Positions 30,911 through 38,778 of a DNA stretch of 38,827 nucleotides are shown here, in pieces. Position 1 is the stretch's first letter. Each line of letters starts with the position of its first letter. The stretch covers positions 1 through 38,827 of the forward strand of contig CANPVD010000012.1 of the NCBI GenBank assembly GCA_947581615.1, given 5' to 3'. The translations under genes were made by a program, and so were the position numbers. The DNA comes from Candidatus Humimonas hydrogenitrophica. Lineage in GTDB: Bacteria > Gemmatimonadota > Gemmatimonadetes > Palauibacterales > Palauibacteraceae. The notes below the pieces were generated by a model. It saw only the letters and a list, made by a program, of their open reading frames with translations. It had not been told where the DNA came from and ran no database searches.

Positions 30911-33091
30911 GTGTCCCGGATCCCTGTGCCCGACTCCGTGAAGCCGGGGGGCCTCCTCCGGCGGTGGTACGGGCGCCTCGGACCGCGCGGGCGCTGGCTC
31001 CTGCTCACCGCCTTCCTGTCCTTCCTGGGGCTGGGCGCGGGTCTGGCCTGGGGCGCGTGGACGCACGTCTGCGACGACTGCCCTTCGATCGCGCAGATCT
31101 ACGCGTTCCAGCCCAAGGAGGCGACACGCGTGTTCGCGGACGATGGGAGCCTCCTGGCCGAGCTGGCCGTGGAGCGGCGCACGGCCGTGGCCTATCGGGC
31201 CCTTCCCTGGTACGTGCCGCAGGCGTTCGTGGCCATCGAGGACAAGCGCTTCTGGCATCACCACGGGATCGACCTGCTGCGCACGCTCCGGGCGGGGGTC
31301 GAGTTCGCCCTGCACGGCTACGACGTGGCCGGCGGCAGCACGATCACCCAGCAGCTGGCCGGCAACATGTTCCCCAGCGCCGTCAACCGGCAGAAGCTCT
31401 CGATCCGGCGCAAGCTCAAGGAGATGCACGTCGCGCTGGATCTCGAGCGCGCCTACACCAAGCAGGAGATCCTCGGGGCTTACCTGAACCAGATCAACTT
31501 CGGCCGCGGCCACTACGGGGTCCAGAGCGCCGCCCGGTGGCTGTTCGGGGAGGATGCGCGTGACCTGAACCTCCCCGAGGCGGCGCTCCTGGCCGCCCTG
31601 CCCAAGGCACCCGAGCGCTACTCGCCCATCGACCATCCCGAGCGGGCCGTCGTACGCCGCAACCTCGTCCTGCAGGAGATGGAGGACCAGGGCATGATCG
31701 ATCGGGGCACGGCCGAGGCGGCCAAGGCCTATCCCCTGGCCCTCCATCGCGAGACCGAGAACGAGGGGACGGCCCCCTATTTCGTGGAGTGGGTGCGCCA
31801 GCAGCTCATGGACCGATACGGCTCGCAGATCTACGAGGCGGGTCTCCGGGTGTACACGACCCTCGACCCGGGCATCCAGAGCGTGGCGGACTCGGCGCTC
31901 CACGCCCAGCTCGACTGGGTCGAGCAGCAGCCCGGGTTCCAGGGCCCCACGTTCCAGGCCACGCGGAGCTGGCCGGAGGAGAAGCTCCAGGGGACCGAGA
32001 TGCCGTACGTCCAGGGGCTGTTCATCGCGCTCGACCCGAAGACCGGCAACGTCCTGTCGCTCATCGGCGGGCGCGACTTCGACGACTCGGAGTTCGACCG
32101 GGCCACCCAGGCCCTGCGTCAACCCGGCTCGGTGTTCAAGCCGTTCGTGTACACGGCGGCCATCGCCAGCGGCATCCCGGTCTCGCAGATCTTCTACGAC
32201 ACGCCCGTCGAGATCGTGCTCCCCGACAGCTCGATCTACTCGCCCAAGGACTTCGGCGGCGAATTCCTCGGGCCCATCACCATGCGCGAGGCGCTGTACC
32301 GCTCCATCAACGTGGTGGCGGTCAAGGTGGGGCAGAAAGTGGGCGAGGAGGCCATCGCGCAATACGCCCACGCGCTCGGGATCACCACCGAGATCCCTCG
32401 CGTCCCCTCCGTGGCCATCGGGTCGGCGTCCGTGATCCCGATCCAGATCGCCGAGGCGTACACGACCTTCGCCAACGAGGGGGTGCGGGTGATGCCGCGG
32501 GCCATCCTCCGGGTGGAGGACTCGGACGGGAACGTGCTGTGGAGCAGCCAGGTGCAGAGGGAGGACGTCCTCGACCGGCGCGTCTCCTACATCATGCTCT
32601 CCCTGCTACGCGACGTGGTGGACAAGCCGCACGGCACGGGCCGGATCGTGCGTCGCGACGGCGTGCCCGCCGACGTCCCGGTGGCCGGGAAGACGGGCAC
32701 CACCAACAATGCGACGGATGCCTGGTTCGTGGGCCTCACGCCGGACATCGTGACCACGAGCTGGGTGGGCTTCGACCGGCCCCGTCACCTGCACTACAAC
32801 GCGCAGGGTGGCGTGGACGCCGCGCCGATCAACGCCGCGGTGCTCAAGTGGTACTACGAGCGCCATCCGGTGCCGGCCCCGTGGCCCGAGCCCGAAGGCC
32901 TCGTGCACGACAGCGTGGACGAGTCCACGGGCATGCTGGCCACGCAGTGGTGCCCGCCCGACTCCGTCGATCAGGAAGTCTTCCTGCCGGGCACGGAGCC
33001 CAGGCCCTGCGACGTGCATGGACCCTTTTCCAGCGTGCGGCGGCGCGACAGCCTGGGCCTGGACACCCTCGACTACCGGCCGCGGCGCTGA
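30911..33091 (+). CDS. Class A penicillin-binding protein (GT51 glycosyltransferase + transpeptidase)
   Basis: 726 residues. One N-terminal membrane helix (about 30-50), a CDDC pair just outside it, then the GT51 domain: VAIEDKRFWHHHGID with catalytic E110, GGSTITQQLAGNMF (141-154), and LGAYLNQINFGRGHYGV near 188. The transpeptidase carries all three active-site motifs: SVFK (407-410), SIN (465-467) and KTGT (594-597). It polymerises and cross-links peptidoglycan in the periplasm. In GT51 motif 2 a Gly replaces the usual Lys/Arg (QQLA[KR]N). The C-terminus has two cysteines in WCPP...RPCDVHGPF, a pattern I associate with bacterial PBP1 tails. The GTG start at 30911 has no obvious Shine-Dalgarno, so the start is less certain. 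Divergent to tyrS. Confidence 0.93.
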   Translation: MSRIPVPDSVKPGGLLRRWYGRLGPRGRWLLLTAFLSFLGLGAGLAWGAWTHVCDDCPSIAQIYAFQPKEATRVFADDGSLLAELAVERRTAVAYRALPWYVPQAFVAIEDKRFWHHHGIDLLRTLRAGVEFALHGYDVAGGSTITQQLAGNMFPSAVNRQKLSIRRKLKEMHVALDLERAYTKQEILGAYLNQINFGRGHYGVQSAARWLFGEDARDLNLPEAALLAALPKAPERYSPIDHPERAVVRRNLVLQEMEDQGMIDRGTAEAAKAYPLALHRETENEGTAPYFVEWVRQQLMDRYGSQIYEAGLRVYTTLDPGIQSVADSALHAQLDWVEQQPGFQGPTFQATRSWPEEKLQGTEMPYVQGLFIALDPKTGNVLSLIGGRDFDDSEFDRATQALRQPGSVFKPFVYTAAIASGIPVSQIFYDTPVEIVLPDSSIYSPKDFGGEFLGPITMREALYRSINVVAVKVGQKVGEEAIAQYAHALGITTEIPRVPSVAIGSASVIPIQIAEAYTTFANEGVRVMPRAILRVEDSDGNVLWSSQVQREDVLDRRVSYIMLSLLRDVVDKPHGTGRIVRRDGVPADVPVAGKTGTTNNATDAWFVGLTPDIVTTSWVGFDRPRHLHYNAQGGVDAAPINAAVLKWYYERHPVPAPWPEPEGLVHDSVDESTGMLATQWCPPDSVDQEVFLPGTEPRPCDVHGPFSSVRRRDSLGLDTLDYRPRR

Positions 33092-33120
33092 GCCGAGGCC
33101 GGGCCCCGGTCGCGGCGGGA

Positions 33121-33149
33121 CGCGCGCGGAGCGAAATGCCGCCCGCGCG
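33121..33149. terminator. Bulged GC hairpin between converging genes
   Basis: CGCGCG-CGG (33121-33129) pairs with CCG-cc-CGCGCG (33139-33149), leaving a 2-nt bulge and a 9-nt loop. It sits between the ends of the PBP gene and the phosphorylase gene and could end both transcripts. No T-run on either side. Confidence 0.35.
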
Positions 33150-33155
33150 AACGCT

Positions 33156-34511
33156 TCAGCCGATCGCCTCGACTCCCTCCGGCGTGACCCGGTAGCGCAC
33201 CCTCTGCCGCTCCCAGCGCAGCGCGGGCGAGCCGGGATCGGGGCGGGCCGGCCCGATCCGCACCGCCCCGGCCAGACGGTCCATCGCCCGGCGCGCGTCG
33301 GACTCGCTGCGGGCGTGGACCAGCGCGCCCTCGATGCCCTCCTCCACTTCGTCCCCCGGCCGGATTCGCAGCTCGATTCCCACGGCCGGGTCCACCGCCT
33401 GCCCCATGCGGCGGCGCCCCGCGCCCAGCTCCACCGCCGCCAGACCCACCTCGCGTGCCCCCACGGCGTGCACCCAGCCCGAGGCCGGAGCACGCCACGG
33501 GACCCGGACCGGCGCGGCGGGGAGACGGCCGGGCTCCTCCACCACCGAGGGATCGCCGCCCTGGCGCTCGATCAACGCGGCGAACCGCCGGGCGGCCGTC
33601 CCGTCCCGGAGGAGCGCGAGGAGACGACCTCGCGCTCCCCCCCGGTCTTCCCCCTCCCGGACGACCCCCGGGAGTTCGGCCGCCAGCGCCAGCGTCACCT
33701 CCTCGAGATCCGCGGGACCGTGGCCGTGCAGGCACTCGATGGCCTCACGCACCTCGAGGGCGTTGCCCACGGCGCGGCCGAGCGGAGCCTCCATCCCGGT
33801 GACCAGCGCCGTGGCCGCCAGCCCCTCCTGCCCGGCCAGCTCGACCAGGGTCCGGGCCAGGGCCAGGGCTCCTTCCTCCTCTCGCATGAACGCCCCGTCG
33901 CCGCAGGTCACGTCCAGGACGAGGGCTTCGATCCCCTCGGCCACCTTCTTGGAGACGATGCTGGAGGCGATGAGGGGTATCGAGGGCACGGTGCCGGTGA
34001 CGTCCCGGAGCGCGTACAGGCGGCCGTCCAGCGGCGTCAGATCCGGGCTCTGGCCCACCATCGCGCAACCCGCCTCGTCGACGATGCGGGTGAAGGCCTC
34101 GAGGCTGATGTCCGTCCGGAAGCCCGGGATGGACTCGAGCTTGTCGAGCGTGCCGCCCGTGTGTCCGAGGCCGCGTCCCGACATCATCGGCACGCGCAGG
34201 CCCGCGGCCGCCAGCAGCGGGGCGAGGACGAGCGACACCTTGTCCCCCACGCCTCCGGTCGAGTGCTTGTCGACCGCGAGGGGGGCGCCGGGGCGCCGGA
34301 GGTCCAGCCGCCGACCGGACTCGATCATGGCGCGCGTGAGTGCGGTGAGCTCGGCGGTCGAGAGGCCGCGGAAGTAGACCGCCATGAGAAGCGCCGACAT
34401 CTGGTAGTCGTCGATGTCGCCCGATTGGAAGCCGTCCAGGAAGGCCCGGAGGTCCGCGGCCGGCAGCTCCTCTCCGTCGCGCTTCCGCTCGATGAGCTCG
34501 CTGGCTAGCAT
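33156..34511 (-). CDS. deoA: Thymidine / pyrimidine-nucleoside phosphorylase
   Basis: 451 residues; splits thymidine (or uridine/deoxyuridine) with phosphate in pyrimidine salvage. The signatures are near-perfect: DKHSTGGVGDKVSL (81-94) and MMSGRGLGHTGGTLDKLE (109-126), followed by IPGF, the phosphate and substrate loops of the nucleoside phosphorylase II family. The N-terminal helical bundle (about 1-65) and a C-terminal PYNP-type domain (about 340-430) are present. Whether it is thymidine-specific (deoA) or broader (pdp) cannot be decided from these motifs. ATG 34511 has AGGAGG eight bases upstream. It converges with the PBP gene and diverges from the TPR protein gene. Confidence 0.93.
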   Translation of the reverse strand: MLASELIERKRDGEELPAADLRAFLDGFQSGDIDDYQMSALLMAVYFRGLSTAELTALTRAMIESGRRLDLRRPGAPLAVDKHSTGGVGDKVSLVLAPLLAAAGLRVPMMSGRGLGHTGGTLDKLESIPGFRTDISLEAFTRIVDEAGCAMVGQSPDLTPLDGRLYALRDVTGTVPSIPLIASSIVSKKVAEGIEALVLDVTCGDGAFMREEEGALALARTLVELAGQEGLAATALVTGMEAPLGRAVGNALEVREAIECLHGHGPADLEEVTLALAAELPGVVREGEDRGGARGRLLALLRDGTAARRFAALIERQGGDPSVVEEPGRLPAAPVRVPWRAPASGWVHAVGAREVGLAAVELGAGRRRMGQAVDPAVGIELRIRPGDEVEEGIEGALVHARSESDARRAMDRLAGAVRIGPARPDPGSPALRWERQRVRYRVTPEGVEAIG

Positions 34512-34595
34512 CGCATCGGCCTCCTGGCTACGATCCGGAACGGGCGTGGGCCGTCCACGCCATCATCCGACCCGACTCCGCGGGAGAGGCCATCG

Positions 34596-35543
34596 ATGAG
34601 CCCCCGCTTGCCGTTCGCGCGGCCCGGCGCATCCCGGGCCCTCACGCTCGTCCGGGTCGGGGTCGCCTCCGCGGTCGCCCTGGCCTGGATGTCCGCGCTG
34701 CCGCTCGCGGGCCAGCAGACCGGATCCACGGACACGGCGGCGTCCCCGACGGCGTCCTGCCCGTGGCCGGCGACACCCGGGGTGCCGTGGGCCGACACCG
34801 CGGCCGCCGCCGCCCATCTCACGGCCGTGGGCGCTCCCCCGGACCGGCGAGCCGCCCTCCTCGCGGACGGGGACTCCGCCTACGCCCGCGGTCGACACAC
34901 GACCGCTTACACGGCCTTCGCGGAGGCCGCAAGAGACTCGGCCACGTACGAGGCGTTCTGGAAGGCCGGCCGGGCCGCCGTGGATGTCGGGCAGGGGATC
35001 GATGACGAGGACGGCGCGCACGGATGGTACCAGCGGGGAGAGACGTGGGCGCGCCGAGCCATCCAGCTCCGTGGCGACCGGCCCGAGGGCCACTTCGTCC
35101 TGGCCGAGGCGCTCGGCCTCATCGCCCTGGACGTCGGCGTCCGCCAGCGAGTCCGGATGGCGACCGAGATCCGATCGGAGGCGCTGGCCACGATCGCGGC
35201 GGACAGCGACTACGCGGGAGGCTGGCACATCCTGGGGCGCTGGAACGAGGGCATCATGGACCTCAGCGGAGCGTCTCGCTTCTTCGCCAAAGCCTTCCTC
35301 GGGGCACAGGTGTTCGGGGAAGCGAGCTGGGAGAAGGCCCGAAACGACCTCGCCCGCGCCGCCCGCCTGGAGCCGACCCGGATCGTCCACCGCCTCGAGC
35401 TGGGCAGGGTGTACATGAAGACCGATCAGCCCGGGAAGGCGGGGGCCGAGCTCCAGGCGACCCTGGCCCTTCCGCCGCAGGACGAGCAGGACTGCGACTA
35501 CCTGGGCGAGGCCAGGGCGCTGCTGGAGCGGCTCAGAGGTTGA
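34596..35543 (+). CDS. Secreted TPR-repeat protein resembling the RMDN (FAM82) family
   Basis: 315 residues. Signal peptide: basic N-terminus, hydrophobic VGVASAVALAWMSALPLAG, cleavage near LAGQQ. The mature part is all helical repeats: ADGDSAYARGRHTTAYTAF near 88, YQRGETWARRAIQL near 143, GWHILGRWNEGIMDL near 208-222, ASWEKARNDLARAARLEP near 247 and HRLELGRVYMKTDQPGKAGA near 267. The order and wording of the last three match the TPR domain of eukaryotic regulator-of-microtubule-dynamics (RMDN) proteins, for which bacterial relatives without known function exist. ATG 34596 has GGAGAGG upstream. Probably periplasmic scaffold; no enzyme motif. Its 3' end overlaps the converging YtxH-like gene by 11 bp. 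Confidence 0.78.
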   Translation: MSPRLPFARPGASRALTLVRVGVASAVALAWMSALPLAGQQTGSTDTAASPTASCPWPATPGVPWADTAAAAAHLTAVGAPPDRRAALLADGDSAYARGRHTTAYTAFAEAARDSATYEAFWKAGRAAVDVGQGIDDEDGAHGWYQRGETWARRAIQLRGDRPEGHFVLAEALGLIALDVGVRQRVRMATEIRSEALATIAADSDYAGGWHILGRWNEGIMDLSGASRFFAKAFLGAQVFGEASWEKARNDLARAARLEPTRIVHRLELGRVYMKTDQPGKAGAELQATLALPPQDEQDCDYLGEARALLERLRG

Positions 35544-35862
35544 GCTTCTCGCGTCCCTTCCGGACGCCGCGGCGGACCTGCTCTCCGGAACGCTCCGCCT
35601 GCTTGCGCACCTGGTCGCCCGACCGCTCGGCCACCCGTCGAGCGTCCGTGGCCACCCGACGCACGTCGTCGGCGGCCCGCTGGAGTCCCTCCTCGGCCCG
35701 CTCACCCAGGTCCTCGGCGGCGCGCCGGAGGCGGCGGCGGGTGTGCCGCCCGCTCCGGGGTGCCAGCAGCAGGGCGGCGCCCGCGCCGAGGAGCCCCCCC
35801 ACGATCATCCCCGCGATGAATTCGACGGCACCCACGTCCTCTTCGTATCCGCGCTCGCTCAT
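35533..35862 (-). CDS. YtxH-like small membrane protein
   Basis: 109 residues. One hydrophobic helix with glycine packing motifs (FIAGMIVGGLLGAGAALLLAP, about 15-35), directly followed by RSGRHTRRRLRRAAEDLGE. That is the usual YtxH/DUF3618-like junction. A long amphipathic, highly charged helix follows (36-109, repeated VRR/ERSG). YtxH proteins are membrane-bound and often stress-related; a precise role is not known. GGGAG lies seven bases before ATG 35862. It converges with the TPR protein gene and overlaps its end by 11 bp. Confidence 0.8.
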   Translation of the reverse strand: MSERGYEEDVGAVEFIAGMIVGGLLGAGAALLLAPRSGRHTRRRLRRAAEDLGERAEEGLQRAADDVRRVATDARRVAERSGDQVRKQAERSGEQVRRGVRKGREKLNL

Positions 35863-35964
35863 GGCCGCACTCCCGCGCCGGTGACACTGACCTCTGTCTC
35901 GCTCGAGCCTTTCGAGCGGTCAAGAAGCGCAACGCTCGTGCCGCGCCGGCGACGGACGGCACTC

Positions 35965-35993
35965 TTGAAGGAGCCGCTTCCCGGACCTAGCTT
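35965..35993 (+). promoter_or_regulatory. Candidate promoter of the V4R-ruvX-mltG-thiE run
   Basis: TTGAAG (35965-35970), 17 nt and TAGCTT (35988-35993). Read as a Bacteroidota-type site, it is TTG, 20 nt, TAGCTTGC, one base off TAnnTTTG and with the same spacing as the site at 17695-17725. It lies about 30 nt before the GTG at 36024. Confidence 0.4.
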
Positions 35994-36023
35994 GCGCGGT
36001 CCGCTCACCAGAGGAGAATCTCC

Positions 36024-36539
36024 GTGCACGAGGCCCAGCCGACCGTCCGACTTCCGGCCGCTGTCCTGGCCGACCTGGTCCGCCGTTGCGAGCGGGCCGG
36101 GCCCGACGCCGTGGCGGCCCTGAGGGGAGCCGGAAGGCTGGCCGGGACGGAGCTCCTCGAGGTCGTGGCCGATCGGGCCGATCCGGAGCGAGCCGGCCGC
36201 ACGGCCTTCTGGGAAGCGGTGGGCGCCGAGCTGGACGGCATGGGCTTCGGGCCCGTGGCGTACGAGGTCCTCACGGGCGGCATCGCTTCCATCGTCCTGC
36301 CCGAGCTTCCCGAGGCCGGCGAGCGTCACGATCACCCGGGGTGTCCCTTCACCACCGGAATGCTCGCTGGACTGCTGGGCGGAGCGGCGGGCGAGACGGT
36401 GGCCGTTCTCGAGGTGGAATGCCGTGCCGGTGGGCACCGCGCGTGCCGCTTCCTGGCGGGGGCGGAGCACCGCCTCCGCACGGTCCGGGAGCGGCTCATG
36501 GGAGGCGACTCCCTGCCGGAGGCGCTGGAGGGCCTCTGA
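36024..36539 (+). CDS. V4R (4-vinyl-reductase-like) small-molecule-binding domain protein
   Basis: 171 residues, a single domain. The second half has the V4R signature: H-x-x-CPFTTGMLAGLLGG (Cys107), then AVLEVECRAGGHRACRF (Cys133, Cys141). In V4R proteins three such Cys/His positions often hold a metal or line a hydrophobic pocket; the domain appears in bacteriochlorophyll vinyl reductases and in XylR/DmpR-type effector sensors. No DNA-binding or catalytic partner domain is attached here, and no photosynthesis gene is nearby. The GTG start at 36024 is well placed after AGAGGAGA. It is the first gene of a plus-strand run with ruvX 20 bp downstream; functional link unknown. Confidence 0.78.
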   Translation: MHEAQPTVRLPAAVLADLVRRCERAGPDAVAALRGAGRLAGTELLEVVADRADPERAGRTAFWEAVGAELDGMGFGPVAYEVLTGGIASIVLPELPEAGERHDHPGCPFTTGMLAGLLGGAAGETVAVLEVECRAGGHRACRFLAGAEHRLRTVRERLMGGDSLPEALEGL

Positions 36540-36559
36540 GCCGGCCGCCCGGGCGCGCC

Positions 36560-36970
36560 GTGGCGCTGGACTACGGTCGCAGCCGGATCGGCGTGGCCGT
36601 CTCCGACCCCACCCGCATGATCGCGTCGCCCCATTCGACGATCTCGAACGCGGGCGAGCCCACCGAGCCCCCCGCCGCTCTCCTGGCGCTCCTGGCGGAC
36701 CTCGGAGCGACCACGGTCGTGCTGGGTATCCCTCTCCAGATGGACGGAACGGCGGGGGATATGGCCCAGGAAACCAGGGAGTTCGGACGCCGCCTGGCTG
36801 AAGCCACGGCGATCCCGATCGTCGAGTGGGACGAGCGCCTCACCTCCGCCGGAGCGGAGCGGACGCTCAGGGAGGCCGGGGCCTCGCGCAGGAAGCGCCG
36901 CGACAAGGCGAGTGTGGACCGACTCGCCGCGGCCATGGTGCTGCGGGCGTACCTGGCCTCGAACGGGTGA
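36560..36970 (+). CDS. ruvX: Holliday junction resolvase-like / pre-16S rRNA nuclease YqgF family
   Basis: 136 residues with an RNase H-like fold. Motifs: ALDYGRSRIGVAVSD at the N-terminus (catalytic Asp), VVLGIPLQMDGTAGDMAQE near 52-70, EWDERLTSAGAERTLREAG near 92-110 (second acidic site) and DKASVDRLAAAMVLRAYL (third). The family matures 16S rRNA ends in E. coli and is an essential small nuclease in many bacteria. The start is taken as GTG 36560, giving MALDYGRSRIG; it has no clear ribosome binding site, and translation may be coupled to the V4R gene that ends 20 bp upstream. mltG follows after 7 bp. Confidence 0.92.
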   Translation: MALDYGRSRIGVAVSDPTRMIASPHSTISNAGEPTEPPAALLALLADLGATTVVLGIPLQMDGTAGDMAQETREFGRRLAEATAIPIVEWDERLTSAGAERTLREAGASRRKRRDKASVDRLAAAMVLRAYLASNG

Positions 36971-36977
36971 GCACCCG

Positions 36978-38000
36978 GTGAGGCGTAGGCGAGCCAGACC
37001 GCCGCCGGCGCTCCTTCTCCTGGCTGCCGGGCTCCTTCTGGCGGCCTGCTCCGGGGGGCCGCGCGGGCACGAGGTCGACGTGCGCATCCAGCGCGGCTCC
37101 GGCGCGCTCCGCATCGGCCGCGAGCTCGAGGCCGCCGGCCTCGTGGAGCACCCGCGCCTGTTCGCGCTCTATACGGGCCTGCGGGGCGCCGAGGATCGAC
37201 TCAAGGCGGGGCACTATCGCTTCCGGATCGGAGACAGCTGGTCCTCGCTCCTGTCCGCCATGGAGGAGGGTCGCGTCGTCACCCTGCGGGTCACGATCCC
37301 CGAGGGCTTCACCATCGACGAGATCGCCCCCCGGATCGCCTACGTGGCCGACGCCGCATCGGACTCGGTCCGGGACGTGGCCGACGACACCGCGGTGGCC
37401 CGCGCCCTGGATGTCCCCGGACCCACGCTGGAGGGGTACCTGTTCCCCGACACGTACCGCTTCGCGGAGGGAGTCGACCCCGAGGAAGCCCTGTCCGCGA
37501 TGGTGGGCCGCTACCGGGAGTTCTGGGACGCCGAGAAGCGGGCCCGCATGAAGGCGATCGGGCTGGACGAGCGCCAGGTGGTGACCCTGGCCAGCATCGT
37601 GGAGAAGGAGGCGCGGCGGGCCGAGGAGCGTCCGATCATCGCCGGCGTCTACCTCAACCGGTTGCGGCGAGGCATGCGGCTCCAGGCCGACCCGACGGTC
37701 CAGTACGCTCTCGGCACCACGAAGGCACGCCTCCTCTACCGGGACATCGACAGCGTGGCCGACGACCCGTACAACACCTACACGCACGCCGGCCTGCCGC
37801 CCGGACCCATCGCGTCGCCCGGCGCCGCCTCGCTGCGCGCCGTGCTGTGGCCGGCCGACGTCCCCTACCTCTACTTCGTCGCGCGACCCGACGGCTCCCA
37901 CGTGTTCTCGGTCACCGAGCGCCAGCACGTACGGGCCAAGAACCGCATACGGCGCCAGCGCGAGCGAGTCGCGGCGGACAGCGCGGGAGCGGAGCGCTGA
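36978..38000 (+). CDS. mltG: Endolytic peptidoglycan transglycosylase MltG
   Basis: 340 residues. Cleaves nascent glycan strands and so sets their length. N-terminal basic residues (RRRRARP), then a hydrophobic stretch ending LLLAAC (Cys24), a lipobox-like site where E. coli MltG has a plain membrane anchor. LysM-like part about 35-110, then the YceG/MltG domain: LEGYLFPDTYRF near 150, VVTLASIVEKEARRAEERP near 201-219 with catalytic E209, GVYLNRLRRGMRLQADPTVQ near 223, and YNTYTHAGLPPGPIASPG near 257. GTG 36978 lies 7 bp after ruvX. The ruvX-mltG order is a commonly seen cell-envelope arrangement. Its stop overlaps a possible CTG start of thiE. Confidence 0.93.
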   Translation: MRRRRARPPPALLLLAAGLLLAACSGGPRGHEVDVRIQRGSGALRIGRELEAAGLVEHPRLFALYTGLRGAEDRLKAGHYRFRIGDSWSSLLSAMEEGRVVTLRVTIPEGFTIDEIAPRIAYVADAASDSVRDVADDTAVARALDVPGPTLEGYLFPDTYRFAEGVDPEEALSAMVGRYREFWDAEKRARMKAIGLDERQVVTLASIVEKEARRAEERPIIAGVYLNRLRRGMRLQADPTVQYALGTTKARLLYRDIDSVADDPYNTYTHAGLPPGPIASPGAASLRAVLWPADVPYLYFVARPDGSHVFSVTERQHVRAKNRIRRQRERVAADSAGAER

Positions 38001-38095
38001 CGAGCCCGGACGAGGGCGGAACGGGCGGCGCGGCCTCAGCCGATCCCGAGGGGGCCCCGGCCGGCGTCCCGTCCCCGGACCCGCGGCTCCGTCTC

Positions 38096-38719
38096 ATGGT
38101 GATCACGGAGCCGTGGCCCGCCAGCGGGTTGCCCCTGGACGAAGTGGTGGAGGCCTGCCTCCGGGGAGGCGCCACCGCCGTCGAGCTCCGGCACGAGGGC
38201 GCCACCGGAGGGCTCCTGCTTCGCGAGGCGGAGCGCATCGGCGCCCTGGCACGTTCCCACGGGGCCCTGTTCCTGGTCAACGACCGCGCCGACGTGGCGC
38301 TGGCGTCCGGAGCGGACGGAGTCCACCTCGGCCCGGACGATCCTCCGGTCGAGGCCGTGCGCCGCATCGCCCCGGCGGGCTTCCTGGTCGGCTGGTCCAC
38401 CGATGACCCGGTGTCCGCCCGGGAAGCCGCCGCCGCGGGCGCCGACTACGTGGGAGTGGGAGCCGTGTACGGGACGCGCAGCAAGCCGGGTCTCGAGGAC
38501 GAGGCCATCGGGCCCGAACGGGTCGGCGAAGTGCTGCGAGCCTGCGGGCTTCCCGGCGTCGGAATCGGGGGGATTCGGCCCGGCAACGCGGCGGCGGTGG
38601 CCAGGCAGGGAGCGGGAGTGGCGGTCCTCGGGGCGCTCATGGGGGCCGCGGATCCAGGCCGGGTGGCACGAAGTCTGGCGGCCGAGGTGGCGGAAGCGTG
38701 GGGTCTGGCGGGGGTGTAG
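38096..38719 (+). CDS. thiE: Thiamine-phosphate synthase (ThiE/TenI family)
   Basis: 207 residues from ATG 38096; a TIM barrel joining HMP-pyrophosphate and thiazole phosphate. Signatures: VITEPW (strand 1), VELRHEGATGG, LFLVNDRADVALASGADGVHLG near 60-81, DYVGVGAVYGTRSKPG near 120 and GIGGIRPGNAAAVARQGA near 158. The usual Lys after the strand-2 Arg (LREK) is not present (RHEG). So TenI-like or altered activity is possible, and ThiE is a family-level call. This ATG lies inside strand 1 (RLRLMVITEP), so the true start may be the CTG at 37997, which overlaps the mltG stop as CTGA behind GGGAG; no ATG, GTG or TTG exists between. Last gene of the run before the converging 5S rRNA gene. Confidence 0.87.
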   Translation: MVITEPWPASGLPLDEVVEACLRGGATAVELRHEGATGGLLLREAERIGALARSHGALFLVNDRADVALASGADGVHLGPDDPPVEAVRRIAPAGFLVGWSTDDPVSAREAAAAGADYVGVGAVYGTRSKPGLEDEAIGPERVGEVLRACGLPGVGIGGIRPGNAAAVARQGAGVAVLGALMGAADPGRVARSLAAEVAEAWGLAGV

Positions 38720-38727
38720 ACGTGCCG

Positions 38728-38765
38728 ACGCCCCGCGGCTTTCCCTGGGGGGAAGTGCGGGGCGT
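38728..38765. terminator. Hairpin between thiE and the 5S rRNA gene
   Basis: A 9-bp perfect stem (ACGCCCCGC 38728-38736 with GCGGGGCGT 38757-38765) with an inner TTCCC/GGGAA stem inside the loop. It follows the 5S 3' end on the minus strand by about 15 nt and thiE on the plus strand by 8 nt, so it probably terminates both. No T-run. Confidence 0.6.
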
Positions 38766-38778
38766 GGGCGTCTTGTGA

